Assembly: GCA_050084515.1 (NCBI GenBank)
Contig: CM114271.1
Location: 10,230,001-10,294,000 of the forward strand
Source: Blasia pusilla
Lineage: Eukaryota; Marchantiophyta; Marchantiopsida; Blasiales
Length of the DNA stretch: 64,000 nucleotides
Direction: 5' to 3'
Shown: in pieces, positions 1-13,196 of the stretch
How the letters are laid out: the number at the start of each line of letters is the position of its first letter
Position numbering within the stretch: position 1 is the stretch's first letter
The notes under the pieces: model-generated
What the model saw: only the letters and a program-made list of their open reading frames with translations
Told to the model about the DNA's origin: nothing
Database searches by the model: none
Translations under genes and position numbers: made by a program

Positions 1-533
1 TTCTCTATTCAATTCGGGCTTCAATTTGAACCTTCTCCGGATTTTCAATTGCAGGGATTCATAGATGCTGATTGGGCAGGAAGCGTGTCTGATCGACACT
101 CCACATCGGTTTATTCATTTACTTTGGGTAGCGCAGCTATAAGTTGGGCTTCAAAGAAGCAACCTACAGTTGCTTTATCTTCAATAGAGGCTAAGTATAG
201 AGGAGCAACCAATGCAGCATGTGAGGTGGTGTGGCTTCATCGATTACTTGTTGAGATTGGTGTTAGTAACTTAGGACCTAGTGTAATATACGCAGAAAAT
301 ATTAGTAGCATCAAGCTTGCTAATAACCATGTGTTTCATGCTCGTACAAAACATGTTGAGGTGCACTATCATTTTATCAGAGAGAAAGTGCTTGCAGGAG
401 AAATTGATCTTGTGTATATAGATACAGATTAGCAAATTGTTGACATCTTTACAAAGGCATTATCTAGAGATAAGTTTGAGATGTTTAGAAAGGATTTAGG
501 CGTTAGAGATATCGATATGAGCTTGAGGGGGAG
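1..533 (+). pseudogene. Copia RNase H, C-terminal end
   Basis: This is the last part of a Ty1/Copia polyprotein, the RNase H domain that degrades the RNA strand during reverse transcription. Seen: DADWAG near the start, then SWASKKQ, ALSSIEAKY (usually ALSSTEAEY) and the NNHVFHARTKHVEVHYHF segment typical of Copia C-termini. A stop at 430-432 interrupts the frame, but homology (QIVDIFTKALSRDKF) continues to about 530, so the copy is a pseudogene. The upstream part lies outside the window. The frame ends at a polypurine tract next to the LTR. Confidence 0.93.
523..533 (+). promoter_or_regulatory. Copia polypurine tract
   Basis: A purine run (ttgagggggag) lies directly upstream of the 3' LTR, where plus-strand DNA synthesis is primed in LTR retrotransposons. 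Confidence 0.8.
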
Positions 534-856
534 TATTGAAGATTGAGTTAGAATCAGGCTCATGAGATACCTTAATTGCTATATTTGGCACTCATACGAA
601 GTAAGGGAGCTTAATCTTGGTTAGTCAATTAAGCACGATTATCTTAACTAGGGTTAGTTAATCACATTTAGGCTAACTCGAGACTATGGTTAAGCATAGG
701 GTTAGGGTTGCTTGTACATACCCTATGTAATTGAGAAGAGGACCAGCCTCCACTCATTCTTTCATTGCAAATTCCGTTCTCCATCGTGGTGTGTGTGTGA
801 GTGTGAGAGTAGTTTTCCACCAGTTATGCTTGTTTAGCAATTTTCCACAACTTACA
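534..856 (+). repeat. Copia 3' LTR
   Basis: The LTR follows the polypurine tract and ends in ...cttaca, where sequence of Gypsy family C begins. The expected TG start reads TA, probably a point mutation. The partner LTR is outside the window, so the right boundary rests on the switch in sequence identity. The Copia element therefore appears inserted into a family C copy. Confidence 0.7.
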
Positions 857-1500
857 TGTTACGAGAGATGGCAACGGCTTTGTGTAGCATCCCATTATTT
901 ATGGCCAGAGATTTGTTGACATGTGGAGGTCGACCTGTTGATGTTTTTCAGTTGGCGCCGATGCTCTGTGAGAGCGATGAGTTTGGTTCTTCTAGTGTTG
1001 AGATTCGCACAGGAGATGTGGCAAAGGTACCCTTGGAGCACGTGTTCAGGACAAGGACCACAAAGAGTTGGCATGCAGTAGCGGCTAGAGTGGCAGAGTT
1101 GCTAGCTAGACGAGCGATGATGCGTGCAGCTGTCTCACCAGAAGTTGCTGTCTTGGACAACCAAGATGGAGTTTTCCACTTGGTTGGTCCATCCAGAGTC
1201 GTGTATCGACCGCAGAGAGTGTTATTTGATTCACGAGCATAACCCTTTATGTTGGGGAAGGCGGAATTTATATCGATGGGATTGCAGAAGTGTGAGATCA
1301 CTCTATGTCCATTCCAGATTCAGACTTCACTGGGAGGCACATCCCTGACACAGTTCATGACTCGTGATAAGATTGGAGTGAGGATTTGGCCTGATCATCC
1401 TACAGATAGTGCAATGGTGCGAACGCGAGCGGTTGTGACATTGGCCGAGTCTTATGATGTTTTGGTAGGGGCTACCATATTGTATCCTCTAGGCATACAA
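857..1500 (+). pseudogene. Gypsy family C gag C-terminus and aspartic protease fragment
   Basis: The translation matches the gag-protease junction of the family C copy on the minus strand at 36.1-35.5 kb: REMATALCSIPLF, VFQLAPMLCE, then the protease with LGKAEFISMGL, CPFQIQTSLGG and ESYDVLVGATILYPLG. The protease active site, DSG in the other copy, reads DSR here and is followed by a stop. It is therefore catalytically dead. It is bounded left by the Copia LTR and right by CACTA sequence at about 1500. Confidence 0.85.
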
Positions 1501-2060
1501 TACCACTTGTGCATCTTGTTGTTGTGAATGGTCAGGCATCTCTCTATCATCCAACCCTCCATAATCCCCTCCATGGAAATTATCGTATTGGGCAAAACCG
1601 TCATTCAACATTTGATATATGTCAACTCCTTCATCTACACCATGTTCGTGTACACTTGCGGTCTTAGGAAACACAACTCCTTCTACTTGAGTTTGACTCC
1701 CTTCTATAGCAGAAGTAACGATAGTGGCTTGATGAAGCCTACTATCACGCTCATCTTGCAAGCACCATTCTTCATTGGAGGAGTCAAATTCCTCTATGCC
1801 TTCCCAGATCCTACAAAGGGGGAAGAGTTGGTGTTTTTGTAGATGCTCTTCTACCTTATGCAAAGATATACTCTTATAACCCTTACAAAGATTACAAGGA
1901 TACCTAACACGACTTTGCCCATCCCTCCTTGCCCTGGCGTGCTCTTGACGCCATAGCTTAAGGTCATGTCTTGCAACTCTCTCAACATTGTTGAGAGGTT
2001 GTCTAACCCTTATGGTTTGGATGACTCATTATGGTTTCTCCTGAATATAGAAATTTTGAT
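1500..2060 (-). pseudogene. CACTA (En/Spm) transposase N-terminal fragment
   Basis: On the minus strand this encodes a transposase-associated region: YPCNLCKGYK with a Cys-x2-Cys pair, KVEEHLQKHQLFPLCRIW, then an acidic linker with VDIYQML. The order (Cys motif, 'EHL..H' segment, acidic stretch) is that of N-termini of plant En/Spm TNP2-like proteins, which bind transposon ends and catalyse excision. Only the N-terminus is present. The longest open stretch is 124 aa. The same protein region occurs at 41.2 kb and 52.2 kb in more divergent form. Confidence 0.6.
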
Positions 2061-2944
2061 GCCCTAAACCCCCATCCCACGACACCAATTCAGATTTCAC
2101 ATCTTTCCCTTTCATCTCTCAGTTTACAAATGACTAAAACACCATAACATAATACGTATTTTCATACTTGCAGAAAATACTTCAATTGTAACAGCACCCA
2201 TATGATTAGTCTTCTTCTTCTTGCAACATTAAATGTCTCCAACGCCCTACTACAACAAGCCACATGTACATATAGAACAACACGTCAACATCTTTCCTAA
2301 AGTCAATGGTTATTTGACAATCAAAAGCTTGTAAACTCTTGAAACTAAGAGAACAAAAGAGTCTTAAAATTTAGAAAACAAGAGAGTCTTGAAACTGAGA
2401 GAGCAAGAGAGCAAAGCACTGGACTTCATGCAATTGGATTGCATGAATAGATATCAAACTATTTGGATGTAGTTGAGATAGATATAAAAATGTGAAAAGG
2501 AAAATTTGTTGATAAAATCATGGTGAACCAGATTTTGGTTTAACCTGAGCCAACCCTGGTCAAGCTTGTTACTCAGATTGCCAACCACCACGATTTATAT
2601 ACAAGTAGGAATCACCAGTGAAAAAATTTTACTAACACTTTCTCCAACAAAGAAGAGAAACCCTTTGTTGTATACTATCGTAAACTTCTATGTCACAATT
2701 GCCAAGTAGCCTCTACGTTGGAACAACTACATATTGAAGGAAACATACTAAGGTAGAAGCAACACCTACAAGGAATTCCTAACTCTATCCATGCATGATC
2801 CTATTCACTATAGCATGACAAAGTATTAGAATTTGCTCCAAACATGAGTGCTTACTACAAGCAAAGGACTACTTTGTTCTAAGGAAATCTTGAAAATAGG
2901 AAACATCAAGTATAGTGCAGTGGTGACTTGCTGCATTGAGCATT
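2061..2944. other. No recognisable gene
   Basis: This stretch is AT-rich with multiple stops on both strands. It has short degenerate direct repeats (agagtctt / gagagcaagag around 2340-2410). It is probably eroded transposon sequence, but no domain can be recognised. Confidence 0.5.
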
Positions 2945-4440
2945 CCACATTCAAGCCCCAAGGTGAGTGAGTTCATCAAGAGGGGGTACAAGCATCGGGC
3001 CCATACGGACAATTGGTCTGCCAAACTGTGGCGCATGGTGTATGTGCTACCCGCGGCCCCTGAGGAAGAGCTTGACTATGACGCTCTTGTCCGAGAGGAA
3101 GAGCTTGAAGAATTGGGATGTGTGATAGTAGAGCGTTTGGGAAGAAACAACTACAAGCCTCAGATGCTAAGCTCACCCTTGTTTGCACAGTTCGTAAGTT
3201 TGTAAGTTGTACCAGATTCTATTCAATTCTGGTATGACATATTATATGAGCAACAAACTCGTGAAGTAGTGTTACACTCTTTGGAACATGTATTTGCATC
3301 CCAAAGAGCCAAGAGAAGATTTTGTTGGGCTTGTACACGCCATGTAATTGATTTGGTGGGAGCCTTGACTCCGGGGGAGAAGTCTCATCTTTCTCCCTTC
3401 TTTTTCCACTTATACCTACACATCGAGGAGATTTCACCTAACAAAGCATCGTATTGGATCATTGTAATGCCAATAAGAAAGCCAAGAAGGCTCGAAGCAT
3501 GTGCTTCCGGCATCCGAGAGGCAGTAGCAACAACGCCTCAAAGTGTGCCAAGAATGAGGGAAAGACCGGCGGAAGGATCTTTTCCCCGCCCACCCTTGCA
3601 TTCACCAAAATTTCCAAGACTTAAGAGGGTCAGGCTCGAGTTGCAAGAAGATGAAGAAGCGACTAAGACACCCATGGCAGCCAAAGTTGAGCCGACTATA
3701 ATTCCTTCGAGTTGAGGAGATAGCTTTGCGATACATCCAGTGAATACGACCTTGAAGCACTTGACCTCGTTCCTAAGGGTTGCCGAACTTTTTCTTCAAG
3801 AATTGAAGAAGATCGGTAACTTATCCAACCACGCTCTTGCACAAGACTACTTGGATATCCTTACAGCGATGGAGCACAAAGCCGTGGAGACGCAATTGTA
3901 GAGAACACTTCGGGAGTCCATGGAAAGATAGACCCGCACCCATGAGAAGGAAATTGGGGAGCTTCAAAAGTCTCTTTGCAGAGCCAAGGCAGAGTTGGTG
4001 GAAGCCAGGTATGAATCCCGCAATGCCCGACAGTCGGAGAGTCTTGTAGTCGACATCGAGCATGGAGCGGATCAGCTCTTTGCACAATTATAGTAGTCTT
4101 CACTCTACACGGACAAGCTCCAAGAGCGGATTGATCTTCTCCAAGCAGGCCTTAAGACTGCAATGCTGGAGAACGCCAAGAAGGGTAAGCTCCTCATGGA
4201 CCAACAACATACAAAGATCAACTTGGTATCCCAATGGAGCCAAGCCACGGCAAAGGTTGCAGTGCTTGAGGCTGATCAAAAGCTTCACGTTGAACTACGC
4301 AAAGAACCAGAGGAGACACAAGACTTGATCAATGAAGCTCTCTAGAACTTTGAAGCCCACATAACTTAAGAATTGGAATATGTGGATAGTTTGAGCATTG
4401 GCGGCAATAGTTTGAGCAACATAATGTTGTGTTACCTAAG
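2945..4440 (+). pseudogene. Gypsy family B accessory ORF (copy 1)
   Basis: This broken ORF lies between the expected integrase position and the 3' LTR of a plus-strand family B element. Its order of segments matches the ORF at 13.5-15.3 kb: a GY/FKHRAH..W start, DRLGRNxYK-like segment (ERLGRNNYKPQ), SPLFAQF, a basic Ser/Pro-rich middle, and a Glu/Lys/Gln-rich part likely to form coiled coil (DLINEAL, VAVLEADQKL). No transmembrane segment or signal peptide is evident, so an envelope role is not supported. The longest open stretch is 148 aa. Function unknown. Confidence 0.6.
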
Positions 4441-4738
4441 GTTGAAGAACCCCCATGTATGCAGGATCCACCCATAACTCCTTTCGTGCCTATTGAAGTG
4501 TGAATTCAGAACAAAGTCTTGGGTTCTTCGAAGGTGGTAGTAGGGTGGAGAGAAAGAATGTGGAATACTATGCCCAACATCATCAACACACCCTCGACCA
4601 TTCATGGCCGACCTCCCCCTAATGTCAAAATCATAGAATTGTTGGATGATAGGAGTCCTTAGGTATATTGCCGCAGTAGAGTAGAATAGAGGAGAGGAGA
4701 GTGTTTGAAGGGACATCTCACATTTGAGGGAGGAGGTA
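4441..4738 (+). other. Family B 3' untranslated region and polypurine tract
   Basis: The segment links the accessory ORF to the LTR. It ends in a purine-rich tract (tttgagggaggaggta), matching ttgagggagggggta before the LTR at 15.38 kb. This is the expected plus-strand primer of the element. Confidence 0.7.
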
Positions 4739-6169
4739 TGTAGTGCCCACCTTTTTTTAATTTTGAGAAAGAAGTCTATTTTTGTACATAATTGTAGTGA
4801 AGTCTTCATTGAGTGAAAACTAAAGACTCAATACCGGAAGTAAAGATGTATTCTTTACAAAAATCGTGTGGAAACATGGAATGACAAAACTCTAAAGAAA
4901 GGACAAGATATAGGAAGAGATTAAGGATTGTCTTGGAGGAGTGAAACTTGTATAAAAGTAGGAAAAGAGTGGGAAAGAAGAAAGAGTAAGAGGCGCGGGT
5001 ACTTCTCAGGGAAGACCGTAGTATGAATAGTAGTGAAGATTGTCAATGAGGACTGTAAAAGACTTCTTCTTTGCAGAAAAAGATCCAAAGGAGTCTTCGT
5101 GCAAAGATTGTGAACATAGAACAAAGATCGAAGACCAAAGAGCGAAGATTAAAAAATCCAAGAAGGAAGAGGACAAAGAAGAGGAAAGTAAAGAGTCTTC
5201 ACAAAGCAAAAAGGTGTATGAAGAATAGGAATAGAAAGAGAAATAATGTGTTGAAGAAAGAAAATTGAAAGGAAGTCGCAAGGAGGACTCTTCGCAAAGA
5301 TAGGAAAGCGAAGACCGCGAAGACTGTGAAGAATGAACCGTCACGGTAGTTTCAGAAGCTAGAAATGTATAGGTGCAACGGTTCAAAAGGAAGCGGAAAG
5401 GAATCAACAGAGCAACCAACTGACCTGAAGGAAGTAAAGGGTTGGAGGATCTGAACCGCCGGATTGACAATTGGAAATCTAGAGTAGAATAGGAAGAGCT
5501 AGGAATTATAAGAAACTATTTAAAGAATAGAGCAGAAGAACAAGGGATCATTCCCTTGTATCTTGAGTTCCCAGTACTTTTGGTGGATTGTGTGAGAAGG
5601 TCTTTAGGGGATGATCTAAGCCAAAGAGTCTTATACCCTCGAAAGCTTGTAATACTTTCTAGTTCTTTCCACTCTTTGATGCAGTAGAAGTGGCTTCTCT
5701 CATGCTTTCTGATGTGAGGAGTTCAATGCAAATCTATTGGGCTGCGGTATGAATTAGAGTTGAGTCTTTGGTCCTAGGATTCCAAGATTCCATAAGATAA
5801 TCATGAAGAGCATAGGAAAGCTGTTAGATAGTGAGTAACCTGTTGTGACTGATTCAGTTCATAGAGTAGGGTGAGCCCCTATCTTCTTGAGGTCTCTTTG
5901 AGATCTTCGTTGGAAGTTTGTTATCAAAGATTTGCAAGAGTCTTTATCTGCACTTGAGAAGAGTCTTTTCCAAGAGGGAAGAAAACCATTTGATCTTTTG
6001 TACTAGTGAAGATTTAGTTATTGAAGGTAGTTAAGTACTTAGTGAAGAAGGATTTATTCTTGGATTTTTCTTATAAAACCTCTCTTTACTTAGGAAATGG
6101 TGATCTCTTAGGAACAAACTTAATACTTTTGATTAAAAGAGTATCTTTTTCCTTGATTTCTACATTACA
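4739..6169 (+). repeat. Gypsy family B LTR (copy 1, 3' LTR)
   Basis: The LTR is about 1.43 kb, starting TGTAGTGCCC and ending ...tacattaca. It aligns over most of its length with the reverse complement of 27305-28856. The 3' end (aacaaacttaatactttt) and the middle, rich in AAGA/GAAGA, are well conserved between the two. No 5' LTR for this copy is visible, so the element is truncated upstream. Confidence 0.85.
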
Positions 6170-6322
6170 AGCACTCCCATAAGCCATGAAGCAGGGAACA
6201 CGGTCCCCAAGCTACACCAATACTGAGTAATCAACGAGCTCCTCCATTGAAGCTCTCTCATTCCTTCATTCTCTCTTTGTAAATGAATCAAATCTATCTC
6301 ACAACAAGCTCTCTATGGTGTG

Positions 6323-7049
<727 letters not shown>

Positions 7050-7793
7050 ACTTCATTGGCTACTCTTAAAGCCTTATTATGTCTCTCAAGTCCTACTCTT
7101 CTTCAACTTGGATCTTGAACTTTTTCTTTGAATTTGATGTAGCTTAAGCCATTTTTTCTCAAAGTCACAAATGTGCTTGATAAGCTCCAATGTTCAACAA
7201 TGTCAGGAAACTCTCCAGACTTTTGCAAATTTTTTTCGTTGTAACTAGCACTATACTCATATGGAAATCCAATAGGCTACTTAATGATTATAATCTCTCT
7301 GGCTCGCATGCATGCAATCCTAACGCTTTTGACTCACTGTGTCTGGGTATGAAATTGTTGAGGGTGAGCATCAGTTGTGGCAAGGAGGGTTGAAGAGTTT
7401 ACTCATGATAGATCAATCTGTCCAATGTCTGCAAATTCTCTCGCATTCAAAAGCAACAATCCAGTTTAGAAATAAAAGGTGTAGATCACAAAGACCTCTA
7501 TGTTGCATTATCACATTCAACTTGGAAGAAACCAAAGATTGTGACCAATCCGCGCCAAATAACTGCCAAAAAGATCTCTCCTCTAGTGCTTCACGAAGCT
7601 CGCTTGAGATACCTAGGGCCGGGAACACTCCACACTTCATAAGAGCCATGGCCGCATCTCGAGCCATCACTTCTTGCTTCCGTTTGAGTTTGCGCGATTT
7701 CTGAATTGCCCTCTTTGGTTGGCTTTTGGGGTCCCTCAACCTCTAGCCATGTGAAGTAAGCTATTTTGCCCCTCCCTCGGCCCTCTTGGCTCA
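7050..7793 (-). other. Possible decayed exons of unknown protein
   Basis: On the minus strand two stretches look more protein-like than the surroundings. One is basic then hydrophobic (KSRKLKRKQEVMARDAAMALM followed by an ALGISSELREALEERSFW stretch, about 7739-7590). The other is helical (RHNKALRVANEVLSHLQ, then EYGYAFADCLAALSKANG, about 7110-7000). They are separated by stops. No family is recognised. This could be a captured host-gene fragment or an unknown transposon ORF. Confidence 0.22.
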
Positions 7794-7885
7794 TGATAAC
7801 GGTGAGTCTTACCTAACGGCTACTTCTTTCGTAACATCATCTTAGCGCTCTTCATGATTTAGTGCAAAGACCTCGAAAATAAATG

Positions 7886-8545
<660 letters not shown>

Positions 8546-8599
8546 GATGAGAGAGCTTCAATGGAGGAGCTTGCTGGTTACTCGCTATTGGTGCAGGTT

Positions 8600-9420
8600 G
8601 GGGAATAAGTTCCCAATTCAGCGGCTCATAGGAGTGCTCACCGGAGCAAGCGCTACTTATTTTTATTCTTTTCCATTGCCGATTTTTTGTGCGGAAGCGC
8701 TGCCCAAATTTCTTTAAAGATGAAGTTTGGGGGCAGATTTCCCCATTCCACTGCTCTCGAGAGCACCACGTAGCTTTCTGGTTTGTGATTTTACAGATCT
8801 GAAGTTTTATGTGGAAGAAAATAGCGTGCAAGCACTATCAATTTTGTCCAAGGAGTGCAGATCTGAAGGGTTGCACGACTGTTCCCTTCAGTTTTTGTGG
8901 GAAAGTCGAATGAAAGAAAAAAAAGACAATGTCATAGATCACAAAGCTGTGCATATTGTGGATTTAATGGTGCGTGATTTTGAGGTGTGAGCAAAAAGTT
9001 ATGGTCAATCTTGCAAAACTTCCATTGCTAGGCGATTTCTAGGGTAAAATGGTTCAAACCCTAAACTAGCCACCACACCGGCAACGGCCGTCGTAGTCAT
9101 AGTCGCCGTCACCATCAACAGTCCACCATCATCTTCAATGATCCACCTTTGCCATCACCATCGCCGTTTGGCCATTGTCCGCCATTGGTTGCCATTGCCA
9201 TTGCCGCCATGACGGAGTGGATGGTCTTTCACAACGATCGTTGATTCTCTAACTTGAGCCGCCAACACGTACTTTGTTGTGGCCACGGCCACCATCGTAG
9301 TTTGTCATCAACCAGTGATGGCAGGTGACCTCGCGTTGATGGTGTTTGAGTTTTCATCTGCTATGTTGTGATTGGTAGCCGCTTGACGATGATCAAGTAG
9401 CGTGCCATGACGCCCATAAC
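8600..9420 (+). repeat. Dispersed repeat R2, copy 1
   Basis: It shares ordered blocks with 28870-29740: cggaagcg, gagcaccacgtagctttctgg, gttgcacgac, gaaagtcgaatgaa, cacattgtgg-like, aatggtgcgtgatttt, and at the end gtagccgcttgacgatgatca. No coding capacity is visible. Around 9060-9260 it is rich in cca/gcc triplets. It is probably an LTR or leader of an unidentified retroelement. Confidence 0.55.
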
Positions 9421-10004
9421 CATAACGCGTCACTGATTGTCGCGCCGTGCCGCTTGTGGCCGCACCGCACCATCTCAATCATGGAGCCGATCCTTCACTA
9501 AGGTATAGAGTGTGTATATTGCTGATTGAGGAGGGTATGCCGCGGAGTGCCGAATCACATTATCGAGTTCCGTGCCGTTCCATGCCGCATCGTACCACTG
9601 GATCCGCACCGCATAATAAGGAGATTTGAGCATTGTCAGTACTAGAGAGGTAGGGGCTGATTGGAGAATTTTGTCGTTAGGACCGAGTTGGGGTCAAGGT
9701 TTGCAGTTGCTAAGGAGCGATCGACATTTATTCAGGTTACCCATTCTGGTCTTTTGCCTATATGTGTCAGGGAATTATGCGTATTGGGTAGTTATTTGGA
9801 ATATTTGGTTTCCTGCAGATGCTAAGAGCATCTTTGATGTATGGGTTTAGAGGACATAGATTTGTGTAGGGTGTCCAAAGTTAAGGGTATGTGTTGTTCA
9901 TGAGATGATAGGACAGTAGTTGATTTGCCGCACCACGCCGCTTGTTGTCACACAACACACTTCTTAGTGAGAGAGAGTGTAGATTGAGTTCCGCATATTA
10001 TTCT
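9421..10004. other. No recognisable gene
   Basis: GC-richer sequence with repeated gccgcaccgc/gccgtgccgc motifs at 9440-9620. No domain is recognised. Confidence 0.4.
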
Positions 10005-10009
10005 GAGTG
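10005..10009 (+). other. Target site duplication (left) of solo LTR
   Basis: The 5-bp GAGTG immediately before the LTR is repeated immediately after it at 11228-11232. Confidence 0.75.
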
Positions 10010-11227
10010 TGTGATACCCACAATTTTGTAATCTTGAAGAATATATCTTTTTATTCAACGAAGACTCTTGTATATTATGATTTTGATTATGATTATTTAT
10101 TATTATGAAGAAGAATAAGTGAATCACGAAGCTCTTGGGACAAGGCAGAGAGATGGAAGATCAAGGATTTGCCTTAGAGGAGAGAAAAATGCAATAACGA
10201 AGTCTCAAGAAGCTTAACGAAGCTTAACGAAGATGTACGAAGCTCTGTCTATGAAGTGCTTTGCTACATAACGAAGCATCACGAAGAAAAGAAGAACGAA
10301 GTACTTCGCTCTTTAACGAAGCGCGAAGCACGAAGTACGAAGCACAAGAGATAAGAATGAAGCATGGAGTACTTCGTTCTCCTGAAGTCCAACAAAGTGA
10401 AGCTAAGAAGGACTGTGATTTCAAGAGACACATGTTAAAACAGTTAGACTAGGAAAGGGCGCGACCCTTTGTATCAAATTGGTAGTTAGAACAGTTTTGT
10501 ACTACGGATTCAGAGGGATCATAGGAAGAGCTAAGAGAACCATAGATCTAGGTAGTTAGAAACAATGAAGAGACACTAGCTTCATCAAGAACGTTTCGAA
10601 TCTTTGGATCACTTCCACTCCAACGAATATTTAAGAAGCAAGGCAGAAGCCATTATTATCATTCTTTTACGAAGTCCTTATGTTGTAGGAATGGTCCGAG
10701 CAAGAGAGTAGTACCCTCTCGAGCTTGTATACACTTTGAAGCTTTCTCGTTCTTGATGGAGTAGTAAAGCAATCATTCATTCATTCTGATGTGCGATGCT
10801 TATGTCTGAGTATTCTTTTTGGGTCTGTAGAATGAGGAGTGAACCAGGCGAACCTTTCTCATCAGTGAAATTATCAACATGAGTTGTAGGAAATCTGTTT
10901 GACAGAGAGTAACCTGCCGAGACGGATTGAGTTCTGAAAGTAGGAGAAGCCAGCTTTTGTGTTGAGATCTCTGTGAGGTTTCTTGATGTCGAGAGGAAAA
11001 TCTACCTGAACATGCTGTCAATTCCACTAGAGAGAATCAAGAAAAGATCCTTTGGTTCTAAGAAAGATCATAAGATATTGATAAGACATTGAATATAACT
11101 CACACACCTTTAAATACAACTATTACAACAGAATTGTAATTCCGAACTCTCTTTTCATCAAACAATGATCCTCTTGGGGATCGAACTTACTAAATCAACT
11201 ATAAAATAGAAACACTTATACATTACA
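10010..11227 (+). repeat. Gypsy family B solo LTR
   Basis: About 1.22 kb, starting TGTGATACCC and ending ...tatacattaca. It is closely similar to 15376-16649 through its whole length. Both flanks carry the same 5-bp GAGTG, the signature of an insertion whose internal part was lost by recombination between LTRs. It should not be paired with the 15.4 kb LTR. The middle is rich in aacgaag/acgaagc motifs. Confidence 0.85.
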
Positions 11228-11232
11228 GAGTG
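11228..11232 (+). other. Target site duplication (right) of solo LTR
   Basis: GAGTG, identical to 10005-10009. Confidence 0.75.
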
Positions 11233-11860
11233 ATTGATTGATTACTCCATGATCACGTCAAAGGGGCACGAGGGTCATCACGATGTCATTTTGGGACTTT
11301 GAGAGGTGAGGTGGTGGACCCGAGAGTAGCTCTACAAGTTTTACGAGGAGTGGCATGAGGTTTCGAGGGTCTCCACGTGAGAGACTACCTCAACCTCCTT
11401 TAGTGTCATCTTTAGACAAGGGGGAGAGTGTAGAGGAGTGTGTTACTACATTACCACACACAATTATTTGTCCTACCGCTTGGGAGTATGAGATGGATGA
11501 TCGGGGTGGAGGACTGCGTAGGTTTTTGGGTGCTATAGGCACTATAGGGCTACACCACTTCATTGCGTAGTTTAGGAGTTGGTATGACTCATAGCGAGCC
11601 ATGAACTCTAGAGAGGTCAACCTGTTTATAGCATGGAACGGTATGTTCCACCACTTAGTGGGGGCACCCATGGATGATTACCATGAGTTCTCCCACATAT
11701 ATGCCTAGAAGATTGAGGCATTGCGACTCTACTATGACCCACACTATATATCATGGACAAAGCCATTCCCAGATGATGAGGAGGAGGAGTCATGAGAGGC
11801 TACTTCCTCTTCCACTAGTGACGTTTTAGGAGGGATAACTTGCATTGGAGTAGTTCTCTT
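11233..11860 (+). pseudogene. Gypsy family C gag N-terminal fragment
   Basis: The translation follows the gag of the minus-strand copy at 37.8-37.4 kb: GLRRFLGAIGTIGLHHF (there GPRRYLGAVGTIELEDF), AWNGMFHHLVGAPMDDYHEF (there AWKGLFQRLEGPPMDDYHEF) and an EALRLYYDPHYIS segment. Gag forms the virus-like particle. There are stops inside the region. It is the flank of the solo LTR on its left, so the LTR inserted at or beside this fragment. Confidence 0.8.
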
Positions 11861-12125
11861 CTAGTTTTTTTAACTATGGTTAGTTCTGCAAACTATGGTT
11901 GGAAGTTTATCATAGTTACAAGTCTCAGTTAGTTTACTAGTTACCTCTTTAACTATTCTTGTGAGTTTTGGTTATGCTTAATTGTGCACATGGTGTCTTT
12001 GGCCTACCCCTTTGTCTTTGGCTTTGTTGTCTTTATCCTGCACATGGTGTGCTGGCCTACCCCTGTTGTGCTGGCTTGTTGTGTTGTCCTGCTCATAATG
12101 TGCTAGCCTATTCCTGGTGTGCTGG
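11861..12125 (+). other. Imperfect short tandem repeats
   Basis: Repeated variants of gtgctggcctaccc and gcacatggtgt around 11980-12125. The open frame through it joins integrase only by chance. Confidence 0.4.
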
Positions 12126-13196
12126 CCTGCTCAGCCAGCCAAAAAATACCGTTAAAAATACCGTTAAGAAAATCTTGGCCGCACGTTATTGGTGGCCAAC
12201 TATGTACAAAGATGTAGGTAACTTTATTCAAAGTTGTGATGCATGCCAAAGAGCAGGTCGACCAACGGCTACCTCAAGGTGGCCTTTGATACCCATCATG
12301 CCGCTAGCGCTACTTGAAAAATGGGGTATTGACTTTGTGGGCCCCATTTCCCCCGCTACTCGCCACATAAGGCGAAAATATATTTTGATAGCTACCAACT
12401 ATTGTACCAAGATGGTGGAGGCGGTGGCTACGCGCAAAGATGATAGTGAGGCTATGGTCAAATTTTTATACGAAATGATTATCACCCGGTATGGTTGCCC
12501 GTTGGAAATAGTAAGCAATCGAGGCACCCATTTTCTAAACCAGACTATTCAGTCTTTAACGTCACACTTTCTCATTAAGCATTGGAAGACCACGCTCTAC
12601 AACCCTAAAGCCAACGGGTTGACTGAAAAATGTAACGGCCTGATCTGCCAGATATTGAATCAATTGATGGTTACATATTCCTATGATTTGGACATGAAAA
12701 TCTCCGCGGCTTTGTGGGCATACCAAACAGCCAAGAAGATTACTACAAAGTATACCCCGTTCTTCTTGACTTATGGCATTCATCCCTTAACACCTATTGA
12801 ATGGGCTTTGCCCACTTATCGAGTGTTGGAAGGAACAAGAAAGGAGGCGATCGGCGAGGTTTTCCAGGGAAGGAATGAGACCTTAGTTGCGTTGGAGGAA
12901 GCACGCACGTTGGCTTTACGCCAGACCAAACGTGTGCAAAACGAACGCAAGCACCAATACGATTGACATCTCCGGCCGCAATCTATAAGCGTTGGAGACC
13001 TGGTGGTGTTGTATGATAACCGTCGGATAAAGTTCCCCGGAAAGTTAAAATTGAAGTGGATGGGACCTTATCGGGTATTGTCCATCTATGATAACGGATC
13101 ACTGCAGTTGGGGACCTTACAGGGCAAATCCCTGCCCACTCGTGTCAATGGGATGCATGTTTGGCGGTATCATGAGCCTCAACCCTACCCGGACTG
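12126..13196 (+). pseudogene. Gypsy family B integrase (5'-truncated)
   Basis: Integrase inserts retroelement cDNA into the genome. Seen in order: the end of the HHCC zinc finger (SCDACQRAG), the core with DFVGPIS, KYILIATNYCTKMVEAV, EIVSNRGTHF (the second acidic residue of the DDE triad, usually SDxG, reads SNRG) and YNPKANGLTEKCNG (third, Glu), then the C-terminal fold GDLVVLYDNRR and LKWMGPYRVLSIYDNGSLQLGTL. A stop at 12964-12966 splits it. RT and RNase H are absent: the element begins abruptly at about 12126. No chromodomain follows. Confidence 0.9.

Noticed and set aside
5006-5470. 154-aa minus-strand frame in the family B LTR
   Set aside because: Ser/Leu/Phe-rich translation of the AAGA-rich LTR; a similar frame in the reversed LTR at 28.3 kb is due to the LTR homology, not to a protein.
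11150-11200. tRNA B-box-like agttcgatccc in family B LTR ends
   Set aside because: It matches a B box by letters only, is antisense to the element, has no A box at proper spacing, and no tRNA fold was found.
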